A DNA stretch of 64,000 nt from Psychrobacillus psychrodurans (GTDB lineage: Bacteria > Bacillota > Bacilli > Bacillales_A > Planococcaceae): NCBI GenBank assembly GCA_900114885.1, contig FOUN01000001.1:62001-126000 (forward strand), given 5' to 3'. Position numbers and translations under genes: made by a program. Positions 43,999-52,337 of the stretch are shown one piece after another. The notes under the pieces were generated by a model that saw nothing but the letters and a program-made list of their open reading frames with translations, made no database searches and was not told the origin of the DNA. Position 1 is the stretch's first letter. Every line of letters begins with the position of its first letter.

Positions 43999-44595
43999 TT
44001 ACATCATTCCTTTCAAGTAGATGAAGCTGAAGATGAAAATCCAAATAATGTCTAGGAAATGCCAATAAAGTGAGAAAATAAATGATTTATTTGCTGTTTC
44101 CGGGGTCAACCCGCGTTTTTTAATCTGAATAAGGATAAATAATCCCCAGAAAAATCCTAATGTCACATGCAAACCATGCGTTCCTAAGGTCGTCAGCAAA
44201 GCAGCTGTAAATGCACTAGTTTGTAGTCCTGCACCAACATGTACATAATGTGTGAATTCGTAGATTTCGAAGCCTAAGAATGCTGCTCCTAAAATCAGTG
44301 TGACGATAAAGAATCCCATTGTTGCCTTTTTCTTATTCAATCGCATGGCATGAATAGCAAGCCCAATTGTAAAGCTACTTGCTAAAAGTAAAATGGTTTC
44401 CACAAGCACTGGGGCTATTTCAAAAATGTCAGCACCAGTTGGTCCGTTGCCAGTACGATTCTCTAATGTGAAATATGCAGTGAAAAGTGTTGCGAAAAGC
44501 ATAATTTCTGCACCTATGAAAATCCAAAAACCTAGGATCTTCAGGTTATTTTCTTCCGTACTATATTCTAGTGGAAGCGAGTTATCTACCTTCAT
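43999..44595 (-). CDS. qoxC: cytochrome aa3 quinol oxidase subunit III
   Basis: 198 residues with five membrane helices, as in quinol oxidase subunit III (cytochrome c oxidases often have seven). LKILGFWIFIGAEIMLFATLF at the start and THGLHVTLGFFWGLFILIQI near residue 135 are typical, as is the final YWHFLDIIWIFIFSFIYL. It is co-translated with qoxB through a 4-bp overlap. Confidence 0.94.
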   Translation of the reverse strand: MKVDNSLPLEYSTEENNLKILGFWIFIGAEIMLFATLFTAYFTLENRTGNGPTGADIFEIAPVLVETILLLASSFTIGLAIHAMRLNKKKATMGFFIVTLILGAAFLGFEIYEFTHYVHVGAGLQTSAFTAALLTTLGTHGLHVTLGFFWGLFILIQIKKRGLTPETANKSFIFSLYWHFLDIIWIFIFSFIYLKGMM

Positions 44596-46541
44596 TTTTT
44601 AGCACCTCGCAATCTTGTTTCTGTTTCTTTAATTTCTTCGACAGAAATATATCTTCCATGGTCTTTCTCAAATGAACGGTAAGCTAAACAACCTAGAATA
44701 CCGATTAATGTGATGATTGCTAGTGGCCATATGCTAAAAATCATGGCAAATCCAAACACAAAGAAAATACAACTCATGATAAATGGTAAACCACTGTTAT
44801 TTGGCATATGAATTTTTTCTATGTCACCTTTAAATAACTGATGTCCATTTTTCTTTGAGTCCCAGAATGGTTGTGTAGATTCAACCTGTGGTGTAATCGC
44901 AAAGTTATATTCTGGTACTGGTGTGTGTGTAGCCCATTCAAGTGAACGTGCATCCCATGGGTCACTACCAATATTTCTTGGAGAATAACGAATACTATAG
45001 TAAATGTTATAAACAAGAAGAACAAAAGCAATTGCCATAATTGCAGCACCGATAAATGAAACCATATTCATAGCACTAAACCCAGTAGATTCAGAGTACG
45101 TATACATACGACGTGCCTGACCATCTAAACCAGTAATATACATTGGTATGAAGGCTAATACAAAGCCTACTGAAAGCAACCATGCTGTCCATTTACCAAG
45201 TTTTTCATTTAACATAAAGCCAAAGATTTTTGGCCAATAGAACGTTAGACCAGCAAGCATGGCATAAACTACTCCAGGAATAATTACGTTATGGAAATGA
45301 GCAACTAAGAACATCGTATTATGATATTGATAGTCAGCTGCTGACATCGCTAGCATTACACCGGTAACTCCACCTAAGGTAAACAGTGGAATAAAGAGCA
45401 TCGAATAGAGCATTGGAGTAGTAAATTCGATTTTCCCTTTCCATAAGGTGAATAACCAGTTAAATATTTTAACGCCGGTTGGTACAGCAATCGCCATAGT
45501 TGTAATAGAGAATATACTGTTTGCTAATGGACCTTGACCCATTGTAAAGAAATGGTGAGCCCAGACGAAAAATGAAAGTAGAGAAATAACTACCATTGAA
45601 GCAACCATTGACTTATAACCATAAAGATTACGTCGAGCAAACGTTGAAATAATTTCACTGTATAGACCAAATGCAGGTAATATTAAAATATATACTTCAG
45701 GATGTCCCCAAACCCAAAACAGGTTAGCCCAAAGCATATCCATACCACCGTTATCCGTAGTAAAGAAGTTGGTTCCAAATAATCTGTCCATGGTTCCCAT
45801 TGCTAGTAATACTGTTAATACTGGGAAAGCAAAAACAATGATTACATTTGCGATAAAAGCAGACCATGTGAACATTGGCATTTTCATAAGCTTCATGCCT
45901 GGTGCTCTCATTTTTAAAATAGTTGTTATAAAGTTAATACCAGTCATTAATGTACCGATACCAGCTATTTGAATAGCAATCATGTAATAGTTCGTCCCAA
46001 CAGACGTACTAAATTCATTCCCTGCTAGTGGGAAGTAAGAAGTCCAACCTGCATCAGGTGACCCACCTACTATGAATGAGATGTTGAATAACCCCATACC
46101 CATAAAGAATAACCAAAAACTTAGTGCATTTAGACGTGGAAATGCAACGTCCCGTGCTCCAATTTGTAGTGGTACAAGGTAGTTAAAGAAAAATATAATG
46201 AATGGCATAGCCATAAACAATATCATAACTACTCCGTGTGTGGAGAAGACTTCATTGTAATGTTGTGAATCTAGAAATGTATTTTCAGGCATTGAAAGTT
46301 GATAACGCATCATAACTGCATCTACGCCACCACGGAAAAGCATTAGTAACGCTGATAGCAAATACATAATACCAATTCGTTTATGGTCAACAGTCGTTAT
46401 CCATTCACGCCATAGGTAACCCCATTTCTTAAAGTAGGTAATTCCTACAACTATAGCGAGCATTGTTAGCCCGATACCAACCATGGATGCATATATTAAA
46501 AAGCTTGGATGTGGTACTGCAAAACGATCAAAGAAATCCAT
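44592..46541 (-). CDS. qoxB: cytochrome aa3 quinol oxidase subunit I
   Basis: 649 residues, about 14 membrane helices. Heme and CuB ligands are visible: FSTHGVVMI (low-spin heme His), WVWGHPEVYILILP (CuB His and the cross-linked Tyr), VWAHHFFTMG (two CuB His) and AHFHNVIIPG (heme a3 and low-spin heme His). It is the catalytic subunit that reduces O2 to water and pumps protons, fed by menaquinol. It is encoded 35 bp after qoxA. Confidence 0.97.
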   Translation of the reverse strand: MDFFDRFAVPHPSFLIYASMVGIGLTMLAIVVGITYFKKWGYLWREWITTVDHKRIGIMYLLSALLMLFRGGVDAVMMRYQLSMPENTFLDSQHYNEVFSTHGVVMILFMAMPFIIFFFNYLVPLQIGARDVAFPRLNALSFWLFFMGMGLFNISFIVGGSPDAGWTSYFPLAGNEFSTSVGTNYYMIAIQIAGIGTLMTGINFITTILKMRAPGMKLMKMPMFTWSAFIANVIIVFAFPVLTVLLAMGTMDRLFGTNFFTTDNGGMDMLWANLFWVWGHPEVYILILPAFGLYSEIISTFARRNLYGYKSMVASMVVISLLSFFVWAHHFFTMGQGPLANSIFSITTMAIAVPTGVKIFNWLFTLWKGKIEFTTPMLYSMLFIPLFTLGGVTGVMLAMSAADYQYHNTMFLVAHFHNVIIPGVVYAMLAGLTFYWPKIFGFMLNEKLGKWTAWLLSVGFVLAFIPMYITGLDGQARRMYTYSESTGFSAMNMVSFIGAAIMAIAFVLLVYNIYYSIRYSPRNIGSDPWDARSLEWATHTPVPEYNFAITPQVESTQPFWDSKKNGHQLFKGDIEKIHMPNNSGLPFIMSCIFFVFGFAMIFSIWPLAIITLIGILGCLAYRSFEKDHGRYISVEEIKETETRLRGAKK

Positions 46542-46576
46542 GCTTTGTCACTCCTTTCGAGAATTTATGGTACCTT

Positions 46577-47509
46577 TTAATGATTAGTATGTTCTGAATG
46601 TTCATCAGAATCATGAGATTCGTGTTCGTTATGCTGTTCATGTTCTGATTCATTCGTATTGTTATCTGTAGAACCATGGTCATGTTCTGGTGCTGGAGCG
46701 AATTCTAAGTGAGTTCCTGTATAGGTAGAGCGCCCAAGATGTCCTGGCTCTAATAGTTCCTCGAATTTATCTTCTGTAAGAGCTGGAGCAGTTTCATGTA
46801 CCTCTTCTACCCAATCTAAGTAATCAGCAGGTGTCATAGCCGTAACTTCAAAAGTGTTTTCTGCAAATCCAGCTCCACTGAAGTTAGCATTTCTACCACT
46901 AAACTCTCCAGGTGCATCGGCTGCTAAGTGCAAAGTTGTGACCATATCTGACATCGCGTATTTTTGCCCGCCTAGCTGGGGAATCCAGAAACTAGTAATG
47001 GGTCCATACGAATATAATTTAAACTCAATTGCGCGGTCCGCAGGGATGTATAGATAGTTAACAGTTTCAATATTTTCTTCCGGATAACTAAAATGCCATT
47101 TCCAGTTAGATGAGGAAGCATAAATAACTAAAGGCTCTTGATCTTCATAGCCTGCTGGAGTTGCTTCGACCTCATAGTTACTTTTGACAGAAACGATAGA
47201 TAGGAAGATAACAATAATAATAGGAATACCAATACAAATTGCTTCAACAATCGGACTTCCTTCAATATGTGGTGGCTCGTAATCTTTCGGTTGATTAGAA
47301 GCGCGGTATTTTAATAAGACGAACACTAAAATAGCTAAAACGACAATAACTATACCTAACATAAGCCAAATAGATAACATAATATCGTCAGCTTGTGTTT
47401 TGGCTTGTGGCCCTTTCGGATCTAAAACTAGTAATGGTTCACAACCGGTTAACACGGTGGAAATAGTGATAACCATCGTTAAAAGAATCCATTTCATTTT
47501 TAATTTCAT
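46577..47509 (-). CDS. qoxA: cytochrome aa3 quinol oxidase subunit II with His-rich tail
   Basis: 310 residues. A lipoprotein signal (VITISTVLTGC) is followed by two membrane helices and a cupredoxin domain. The CuA Cys-rich motif of cytochrome c oxidases is absent, and no heme-c CXXCH domain is present, so this is a quinol oxidase subunit (QoxA), not CtaC. SFWIPQLGGQKYAMSDM and FSGAGFAEN are typical. The last ~40 residues, after LEFAPAPEHDHG, are a His/Glu/Asp/Ser/Asn-rich tail with about ten His, unusual and perhaps metal-binding. The start has GGAAGGGG upstream, and a long structured leader precedes it. Confidence 0.95.
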   Translation of the reverse strand: MKLKMKWILLTMVITISTVLTGCEPLLVLDPKGPQAKTQADDIMLSIWLMLGIVIVVLAILVFVLLKYRASNQPKDYEPPHIEGSPIVEAICIGIPIIIVIFLSIVSVKSNYEVEATPAGYEDQEPLVIYASSSNWKWHFSYPEENIETVNYLYIPADRAIEFKLYSYGPITSFWIPQLGGQKYAMSDMVTTLHLAADAPGEFSGRNANFSGAGFAENTFEVTAMTPADYLDWVEEVHETAPALTEDKFEELLEPGHLGRSTYTGTHLEFAPAPEHDHGSTDNNTNESEHEQHNEHESHDSDEHSEHTNH

Positions 47510-47542
47510 AGTTCTACCCCTTCCCAGAATATTTATCCCGCA

Positions 47543-47672
47543 TTAACGGGCACTAATACTCCCACTTCAAGTATTGGTCTAGTAACAAAGCATAAGTGGG
47601 AGAAAACTGCCCGTAAATGCCCGAATGGTTCAACTAACAATCAGTGGGGGATAAAGAAAACCCTCACTGATT
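47543..47672 (-). promoter_or_regulatory. structured 5' leader of qoxABCD
   Basis: On the minus strand three stems can be drawn. Stem 1 pairs 47661-47672 with 47639-47650 (AATCAGTG / CACTGATT plus GGG/CCC). The outer stem 2 pairs 47608-47617 with 47543-47552 around ACGGGCA/TGCCCGT. Inside it CTCCCACTT / AAGTGGGAG (47559-47567 with 47594-47602) is a perfect 9-bp stem. The block lies between the promoter at 47728-47755 and the qoxA start. It is not terminator-like, as no T run follows. Confidence 0.6.
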
Positions 47673-47727
47673 GAAGTTTCACTTTATATAAACGCATAGC
47701 AAACAGATATTGTCTCTGTATGCCTCT

Positions 47728-47755
47728 ATCTTATTCCCATGAATTGAAAAAACAA
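47728..47755 (-). promoter_or_regulatory. likely SigA promoter of qoxABCD
   Basis: On the minus strand TTGTTT (plus 47750-47755), 16 bp, TAAGAT (plus 47728-47733). This would give a leader of about 210 nt. Further upstream GTTCA-N8-TGAAC and several TTCACAA-type words (47770-47845) may bind a redox regulator. Confidence 0.4.
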
Positions 47756-47878
47756 AATGAAAAAAAGCAACTTCACAAAACGTTCATGAAGATGTGAACA
47801 AATTAAAGTAAATTGGTAACGTAATTGTGAAGTGTACGGAGATAATGGAAATCTAGGGGAAAAACGGGCAAGCTAAAA

Positions 47879-47906
47879 GGCCACAGTACAACTATGTGCT
47901 GTGGCC
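47879..47906 (-). terminator. Rho-independent terminator of yunC
   Basis: GGCCACAG (47879-47886) pairs with CTGTGGCC (47899-47906); the minus strand continues TTTTAGC. Confidence 0.8.
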
Positions 47907-47929
47907 TTAGTTAATGATTGCTTTTTGTG

Positions 47930-48232
47930 TTAAACCATTTTTAGTAGGGCATCTCTTCCGATCATACCTTGAGTAATACCGAGTTCTTCCGCTTCGTAGG
48001 TGATGGATTCAAGCGGGGCGTCCAGAAGCTGAGAAATTGTTTTTACTCCAACGGCCCTTCCAGCAACTACCTTTCTATCCTTTAATTTTTCATTTAATAG
48101 TGCGACGTCTAAAGCACCGCACATTATATACCCTTTGTCATTAGTGACAACTAGTAAGTTCGTTTTAGGTAACTCTACAGAAATCGATAAAAACGTATGT
48201 CCATCAATATTAATTGGTTCCATGTTAATCAT
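47930..48232 (-). CDS. yunC: DUF1805-family protein YunC
   Basis: 100 residues, matching B. subtilis YunC over its full length: KTNLLVVTNDKGYIMCGALD, LLNEKLKDRKVVAGRAVGVK and QLLDAPLESITYEAEELGI, ending GRDALLKMV. It is a small cytoplasmic alpha/beta protein with unknown biochemical role. The start is ATG 48232 with GGGAGGA upstream; the next in-frame ATG three codons later is less likely. It is a single gene with its own terminator. Confidence 0.92.
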   Translation of the reverse strand: MINMEPINIDGHTFLSISVELPKTNLLVVTNDKGYIMCGALDVALLNEKLKDRKVVAGRAVGVKTISQLLDAPLESITYEAEELGITQGMIGRDALLKMV

Positions 48233-48339
48233 GACTAAGCAGTCCTCCCTTTCCTATCTCTACAATTTATGTATTCAATAGAAAAAGCGTGTTTTTTTGT
48301 GCGAACTAAGCCGTAATTACCATTATTAAAGGCTTTACT

Positions 48340-48516
48340 TTATTTATATTGAAAGAATTCATGGAAATCTGTTTTAGGCAGTTTTTCTAAGTCCAATTCG
48401 AACTCATACCATTTGCGTTCATCCCCCGTCATACTATTTACTATGAATGGGATATTATTATCCTTTGCGATTTCTTTTATTTGATTACCTATGTAAAGGT
48501 CATTTTCCGACAAATT
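48340..48516 (-). other. in-frame coding extension behind a TAA stop
   Basis: Directly after the TAA at 48517-48519 the same frame stays open for 58 codons to a TAA at 48340-48342. It reads NLSENDLYIGNQIKEIAKDN... and ends EKLPKTDFHEFFQYK. The composition is protein-like (helix, then mixed charged end) and continues the soluble domain of the gene before it. Either the stop is a recent nonsense mutation or the tail is a leftover. Confidence 0.65.
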
Positions 48517-49197
48517 TTAAAACCTATAGAGCACGTCTTTATTTGAATAAGATTCTATAACCATTGCCCAAGAAATATGTGTTTCATCACTTGTATTGCT
48601 TAAGGAGGCATAGTGAACATAAGGATCTATATAAATTCGACTGACGTTCTCCCAAGGGATAGATTCTTCAACACCATTCCATTTGTTGGTGATCAAACCT
48701 CCGTCTGCATGAATTCCTCTATAATCTTCCCAGAGAACATACAAAGAGGTGCTATATGCAGTAAGAGTAATTAAGATTAATAAGTTAGGTATCCATTTCC
48801 GACGTATATCCGAACTGAATATGCGTATAGAAACAAATAAGATCAGAGAGAGCATAAAACCAAGAGAAATACCTCCTCCATTAACCGAGGAAGTCGACTC
48901 AAATAAAATGAAGTGCTCGTTAAAAGTATCAGTTTTTAATTGTTCATATTGTGTGTAGCTAAAAAATAGAAGTGGTATGAGCAATGCAACAAATGCATAA
49001 GCGAAAGACCATATTATTACCTTCTCTTTGAAAATTATTAAAGTTCTTCGTAATCGGTGTCCTATTATGTAAAGCGGAAAGCTGACTAAAATTATAATTA
49101 GTATGTAAGTTAGGATATTCTCAGGCAAACTTTGCAAATTAACATAAGCAATAACAATACTTAATCCTATAAGTATTTTTCCAATAAAGTTTTTCAT
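48517..49197 (-). CDS. multi-pass membrane protein with soluble C-terminal domain, apparently truncated
   Basis: 226 residues up to TAA 48517. About five membrane helices (first IGKILIGLSIVIAYVNL) are followed by a soluble part with HADGGLITNKWNGVEESIPW and ISWAMVIESYSNKDV. Family unknown. The frame continues for 58 more codons after the stop (48340-48516), so the ancestral product was about 285 residues. The start ATG 49197 has GAGGTGAG upstream. Activity of the shortened form is uncertain. Confidence 0.6.
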   Translation of the reverse strand: MKNFIGKILIGLSIVIAYVNLQSLPENILTYILIIILVSFPLYIIGHRLRRTLIIFKEKVIIWSFAYAFVALLIPLLFFSYTQYEQLKTDTFNEHFILFESTSSVNGGGISLGFMLSLILFVSIRIFSSDIRRKWIPNLLILITLTAYSTSLYVLWEDYRGIHADGGLITNKWNGVEESIPWENVSRIYIDPYVHYASLSNTSDETHISWAMVIESYSNKDVLYRF

Positions 49198-49257
49198 TAA
49201 CTCACCTCAAATACTTTACGGAATAACTTAAAATAGGTTTCAATTGTATAATCGAAA

Positions 49258-49292
49258 TAGCTAGCCTAGTATTTTTCATACTGGGCTAGCTA
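49258..49292 (-). terminator. Rho-independent terminator of tlp
   Basis: TAGCTAGCC (49258-49266) and CTGGGCTAGCTA (49281-49292) form a 12-bp stem with one G-U, extended by AGTAT/ATACT. TTTCG follows on the minus strand. Confidence 0.8.
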
Positions 49293-49299
49293 GAAATGA

Positions 49300-49521
49300 T
49301 TATAGGTATCCTTTTAATCCGGATTTTTCAGCTGCCTTCATTTCTTTCTCCAAACCTTCTACGCTTTCTGCACGCTGTTCATTTTTCTTTTTAATGGCAG
49401 CAACGTCTTTTTCAGAAGCATATTCCATAGCTATTTCAGCGGCTTCCATATGTCTAATTGTTTTCTTTAGTCTTTCTTCACTATTCGAACGATCATTAGG
49501 ACCACGTCTGGTTTTTGGCAT
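49300..49521 (-). CDS. tlp: Tlp-family small acid-soluble spore protein
   Basis: 73 residues. The Tlp pattern is recognisable: NDRSNSEERLKKTI, then HMEAAEIAMEYASEKD (compare EEAEASMEFASGED in B. subtilis Tlp) and IKKKNEQRAESVEGLEKEM. It is about ten residues shorter than the B. subtilis protein and more basic at its N-terminus. It is expected to be made late in the forespore. AGGAGG lies upstream of ATG 49521. Confidence 0.8.
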   Translation of the reverse strand: MPKTRRGPNDRSNSEERLKKTIRHMEAAEIAMEYASEKDVAAIKKKNEQRAESVEGLEKEMKAAEKSGLKGYL

Positions 49522-49679
49522 AATATTTCCTCCTTATAATTTAAACCTTTCAATAGATAGTGTTTCCTAATACAACAAGAATATGAGTATTCATGTAACT
49601 CCGATGTTAATTTACGAATGAATAAATATAGGGTGAAGTTGCCATATTAATGCTAGCAAAAGATAAGGAGGACTTTAAT

Positions 49680-49937
49680 ATGGATCACACACAAATGAGT
49701 TGGAAAGAAGATAATGTTCTTGCACGATTACACAATTCTGTGGATAATGTCACGCTCGCTGTTGGTCAAGCTTTAACAAATCCTACAGAACAGTCCATCC
49801 AAAATGCAGAGGATATGATTGAACGTGCCAATCGATCTGTTGCAATGGCACTAGAAAGTAGAGGGAAGATGGAGCCTATAAGTACACTACAGGAACAGTT
49901 GGACCAAAACAGAGAGAGACTAAATACTTTGCAGTAG
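49680..49937 (+). CDS. 85-residue all-helical protein, unknown
   Basis: The start ATG 49680 has AGGAGG eight bases upstream (the frame is open earlier but without a ribosome site). The protein, MDHTQMSWKEDNVLARLHNS..., is made of two or three amphipathic helices with repeated Asn/Ala/Gln and ends RERLNTLQ. It has no membrane segment. It resembles the small helical proteins of sporulating Bacillales, but I cannot name the family. A terminator follows 24 bp after the stop. Confidence 0.75.
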   Translation: MDHTQMSWKEDNVLARLHNSVDNVTLAVGQALTNPTEQSIQNAEDMIERANRSVAMALESRGKMEPISTLQEQLDQNRERLNTLQ

Positions 49938-49960
49938 TTAGTTCGATATTTTAAACGATA

Positions 49961-49995
49961 AACCTACCGCCGCTATTTAAGGCAGTAGGTTTTTA
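49961..49995 (+). terminator. Rho-independent terminator
   Basis: AACCTACCGCC (49961-49971) pairs with GGCAGTAGGTT (49981-49991), followed by TTTTA. Confidence 0.85.
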
Positions 49996-50134
49996 TGCAT
50001 GAGGCTCTTTCGCGTGTCCGATACATATATCTATTAACTTATTGTAGTTGCTTAGTAATTTATCAGATAAATGGTAAAATAATTAGGGGGTTTATTTACG
50101 AAATTTTCTAAATATATATGGAGGGAATATTGAA

Positions 50135-51085
50135 ATGGCAAATAAGTATCCGAAAAAGTTAAATGAAAGAATTTATTTAATCGATGGATTTGATATGGGA
50201 GAGTCAGAACGCACCGGAACGTATGTCATCGATGAACAAGAACTTACAATAATAGAAACTGGACCAAGCCCGTCGGTAAAACATGTAAAAAGTGGTATGG
50301 AATCATTAGGTTTTTCATTAGACCAAGTTAAATACATAATAGTTACTCATATACATTTGGATCATGCGGGAGGAGCGGGACTTCTATTAAAGGATTGCCC
50401 AAATGCCAGGATTGTTGTTCACCCAAAAGGGATAAGACATCTGGCGGAACCAGAAAGATTGATAGCTGGAGCGAAGGCTGTTTACGGAAATAAGTTTAAG
50501 GAATTATTTGATCCCATCATTCCGATACCTCATGAGCGAATGATTATAAAAAATGATGGGGATTTATTGAAGATAGGAGCAACTTGTATATTAAAATTTT
50601 TTGATACTCCTGGTCATGCTAATCATCATTTTAGTATTTATGATCCGATTAGTAATGGAATGTTTACGGGTGATACGGTTGGTGTTCGCTATGAACAACT
50701 CATACCAGATGGTGTTGCTTTCTTTTTACCATCTACTTCACCAAACCAATTTAATCCAGCTGCAATGCAAAGAGCAATAGATCATTTTGCAGAAATGAAT
50801 CTTCAATATATTTATTATGGACATTTTGGAGTAACTAACTCTCCCTCAGAAGCACTTTCTCAAGTTTCGATGTGGTTAAATATTTTTATGACAGAAGCAG
50901 AGGCTGTGTATGCAGAGGCAAAGGGATATCGTGAGCTAGCAAATAGGCTCGAAATATTAGTAAAAGAACACCTGAAGAATCAAGGTATTTCAGAAAATCA
51001 TGATGTATTTAGAATAATTGAATTAGATTTAGAAGTAAGTGCTATGGGAATGATGGATTATTTAGTCAATAAAGAAAAGAGGTGA
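50135..51085 (+). CDS. MBL-fold metallo-hydrolase
   Basis: 316 residues. The two-metal signature THIHLDHAGGAG is near residue 72, followed by DTPGHANHHFSIYD and FTGDTVGVRYE. This is the glyoxalase-II/lactonase type of the metallo-beta-lactamase fold. The last ~90 residues form an added helical region. The protein is cytoplasmic. GGAGGGAA lies upstream of ATG 50135. It has its own terminator at 51252, so it is separate from the GntR operon. The substrate is unknown. Confidence 0.9.
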   Translation: MANKYPKKLNERIYLIDGFDMGESERTGTYVIDEQELTIIETGPSPSVKHVKSGMESLGFSLDQVKYIIVTHIHLDHAGGAGLLLKDCPNARIVVHPKGIRHLAEPERLIAGAKAVYGNKFKELFDPIIPIPHERMIIKNDGDLLKIGATCILKFFDTPGHANHHFSIYDPISNGMFTGDTVGVRYEQLIPDGVAFFLPSTSPNQFNPAAMQRAIDHFAEMNLQYIYYGHFGVTNSPSEALSQVSMWLNIFMTEAEAVYAEAKGYRELANRLEILVKEHLKNQGISENHDVFRIIELDLEVSAMGMMDYLVNKEKR

Positions 51086-51251
51086 ATATTGTCATATAGA
51101 AGTTTTAGCTGAAGTTACTGAATTAGCTTTTAACAAAGGAATCGCTACTTTTCCATCATTCAGTTTTCTTGAACTAAAATAAGACTGTCAAAAGCGCATT
51201 GAAAAGAAGATATTATTGGATTTATTGTTTAGAAATCTAATGGCGCATAAT

Positions 51252-51293
51252 ATAAAGAGGTAAAATAGAGAGCTAAATATTTTATCTCTTTAT
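51252..51293 (+). terminator. Rho-independent terminator of the MBL-fold gene
   Basis: ATAAAGAGGTAAAATA (51252-51267) pairs with TATTTTATCTCTTTAT (51278-51293) with one G-U, then ATTTTTG. The 160 bp between the stop and this hairpin hold only a short frame without a ribosome site. Confidence 0.75.
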
Positions 51294-51358
51294 ATTTTTG
51301 TCTATCAAAATAGTAAGAATATTTAAAATAAACCCTTTTATTTTATGTTAAAGAGATT

Positions 51359-51383
51359 TATAATTGGTATAGACAACTATACC
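51359..51383 (+). promoter_or_regulatory. promoter -10 with GntR-type operator before gntR
   Basis: TATAAT (51359-51364) is overlapped downstream by GGTATAGACAACTATACC (51366-51383), a perfect inverted repeat with a 4-base centre. The -35 region is poor. The half site GGTATAG/CTATACC recurs in front of the EIIB gene, which points to the linked GntR protein as the binder. Confidence 0.7.
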
Positions 51384-51455
51384 GAGCGTAAGAAACCATA
51401 CTTTGAATATGTATCTTTTCGCGTGGATTAACTGTAATAGAAGGAGGTGAGAAGA

Positions 51456-52178
51456 TTGATAGATAAAAGTTCCCATGTGCCAATCTATGTTCAAATAGAG
51501 GAATTATTAAAAAAACGTATTTATATGGAAGAGTTTAAAATAGGCGAGAGTATACCTTCGGAGCGAGAATTATCAGAACAATTAGGTGTGAGTCGCATGA
51601 CTGTTAGGCAATCTGTTACAAACTTAGTGAATAGCGGCTTGCTCTACAGAGAAAAAGGGAGAGGCACATATGTTGCTAATCCAAAGTTAGAACAGCCTTT
51701 AAATGGGTTAACTAGTTTTACAGAGGATATGAAAGCTAGAGGTATGCAACCAAGTAGTAAATTAATACATTTCGAAAAGGTTATACCATCAGTTGATATT
51801 GCGAGGGACTTGCAATTAGAGCAGGAAGAATTGGTCTTCTATGTTGTTCGTATCCGATATGCTGATCGTAAACCCATGGCTATTGAAAGAACCTATATAC
51901 CAGTAAAAGTATTCCCTGAACTTGATGAAAAGAAAATTATGGGATCGCTCTATGCCTTAATAGAAGGGAATTACCGTCAGAAAATTGGAAATGCAATTCA
52001 ACAAATGGAGGCAGCAATTGTTACAAAAGAGGATAGTAAATATCTTCAAATAAATAATTCCTCTGCCGTGCTCATTATTAAAAGGACTAGTTTTTTGGCA
52101 GATGGAGTTCCATTTGAATTGGTACGTAGCACATATCGTGCGGATCGATACAAGTTCATAAGTGAAATCCAGAGGTGA
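51456..52178 (+). CDS. GntR-family regulator (HutC/YvoA type, UTRA domain)
   Basis: 240 residues, TTG start at 51456 with GGAGG eight bases upstream; the GTG at 51447 touches the ribosome site. The N-terminal winged helix has the motifs ESIPSERELSEQLGVS and RMTVRQSVTNLV. The UTRA sugar-sensing domain begins near LTSFTEDMKARGMQPSS and includes YADRKPMAIERTYIP. It is the same type as the N-acetylglucosamine regulator NagR/YvoA. It is the first gene of the PTS operon and probably responds to a phosphosugar made by it. Confidence 0.92.
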   Translation: MIDKSSHVPIYVQIEELLKKRIYMEEFKIGESIPSERELSEQLGVSRMTVRQSVTNLVNSGLLYREKGRGTYVANPKLEQPLNGLTSFTEDMKARGMQPSSKLIHFEKVIPSVDIARDLQLEQEELVFYVVRIRYADRKPMAIERTYIPVKVFPELDEKKIMGSLYALIEGNYRQKIGNAIQQMEAAIVTKEDSKYLQINNSSAVLIIKRTSFLADGVPFELVRSTYRADRYKFISEIQR

Positions 52179-52182
52179 CAGT

Positions 52183-52317
52183 ATGCAATATGGACCCTCA
52201 TCTACAGTGGTAGGTTCATGGTGTATTACCAGTCTTGAAAGTGCTAACGTTTCAAAAGATCAATCACAGTTTTTACAGTTTTCGCTAAATTTAGGAAGTC
52301 ACATTAAGTTTGAATAA
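52183..52317 (+). CDS. 44-residue ORF between gntR and the HPr gene
   Basis: ATG 52183 has GAGG seven bases upstream inside the gntR end. The product MQYGPSSTVVGSWCITSLES... ends LNLGSHIKFE and matches no family I know. The stop lies 20 bp before the HPr start. It may be a real small protein, a leader peptide or a broken gene remnant. Evidence is limited to the ribosome site and the packing between two genes. Confidence 0.35.
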   Translation: MQYGPSSTVVGSWCITSLESANVSKDQSQFLQFSLNLGSHIKFE

Positions 52318-52337
52318 TAATACTGGAGGTTTTAAGA

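Noticed and set aside
43716-47509. Cytochrome caa3 oxidase (ctaCDEF)
   Set aside because: Subunit II lacks CuA ligands and a heme-c motif, so the quinol oxidase qox fits better.
48517-48519. Programmed recoding at the TAA (selenocysteine or pyrrolysine)
   Set aside because: Those use TGA or TAG, and no SECIS-like hairpin follows; nonsense mutation is simpler.
51086-51251. Short frame after the MBL-fold gene (ends FSFLELK)
   Set aside because: About 28 codons, no ribosome site and no usable start codon.
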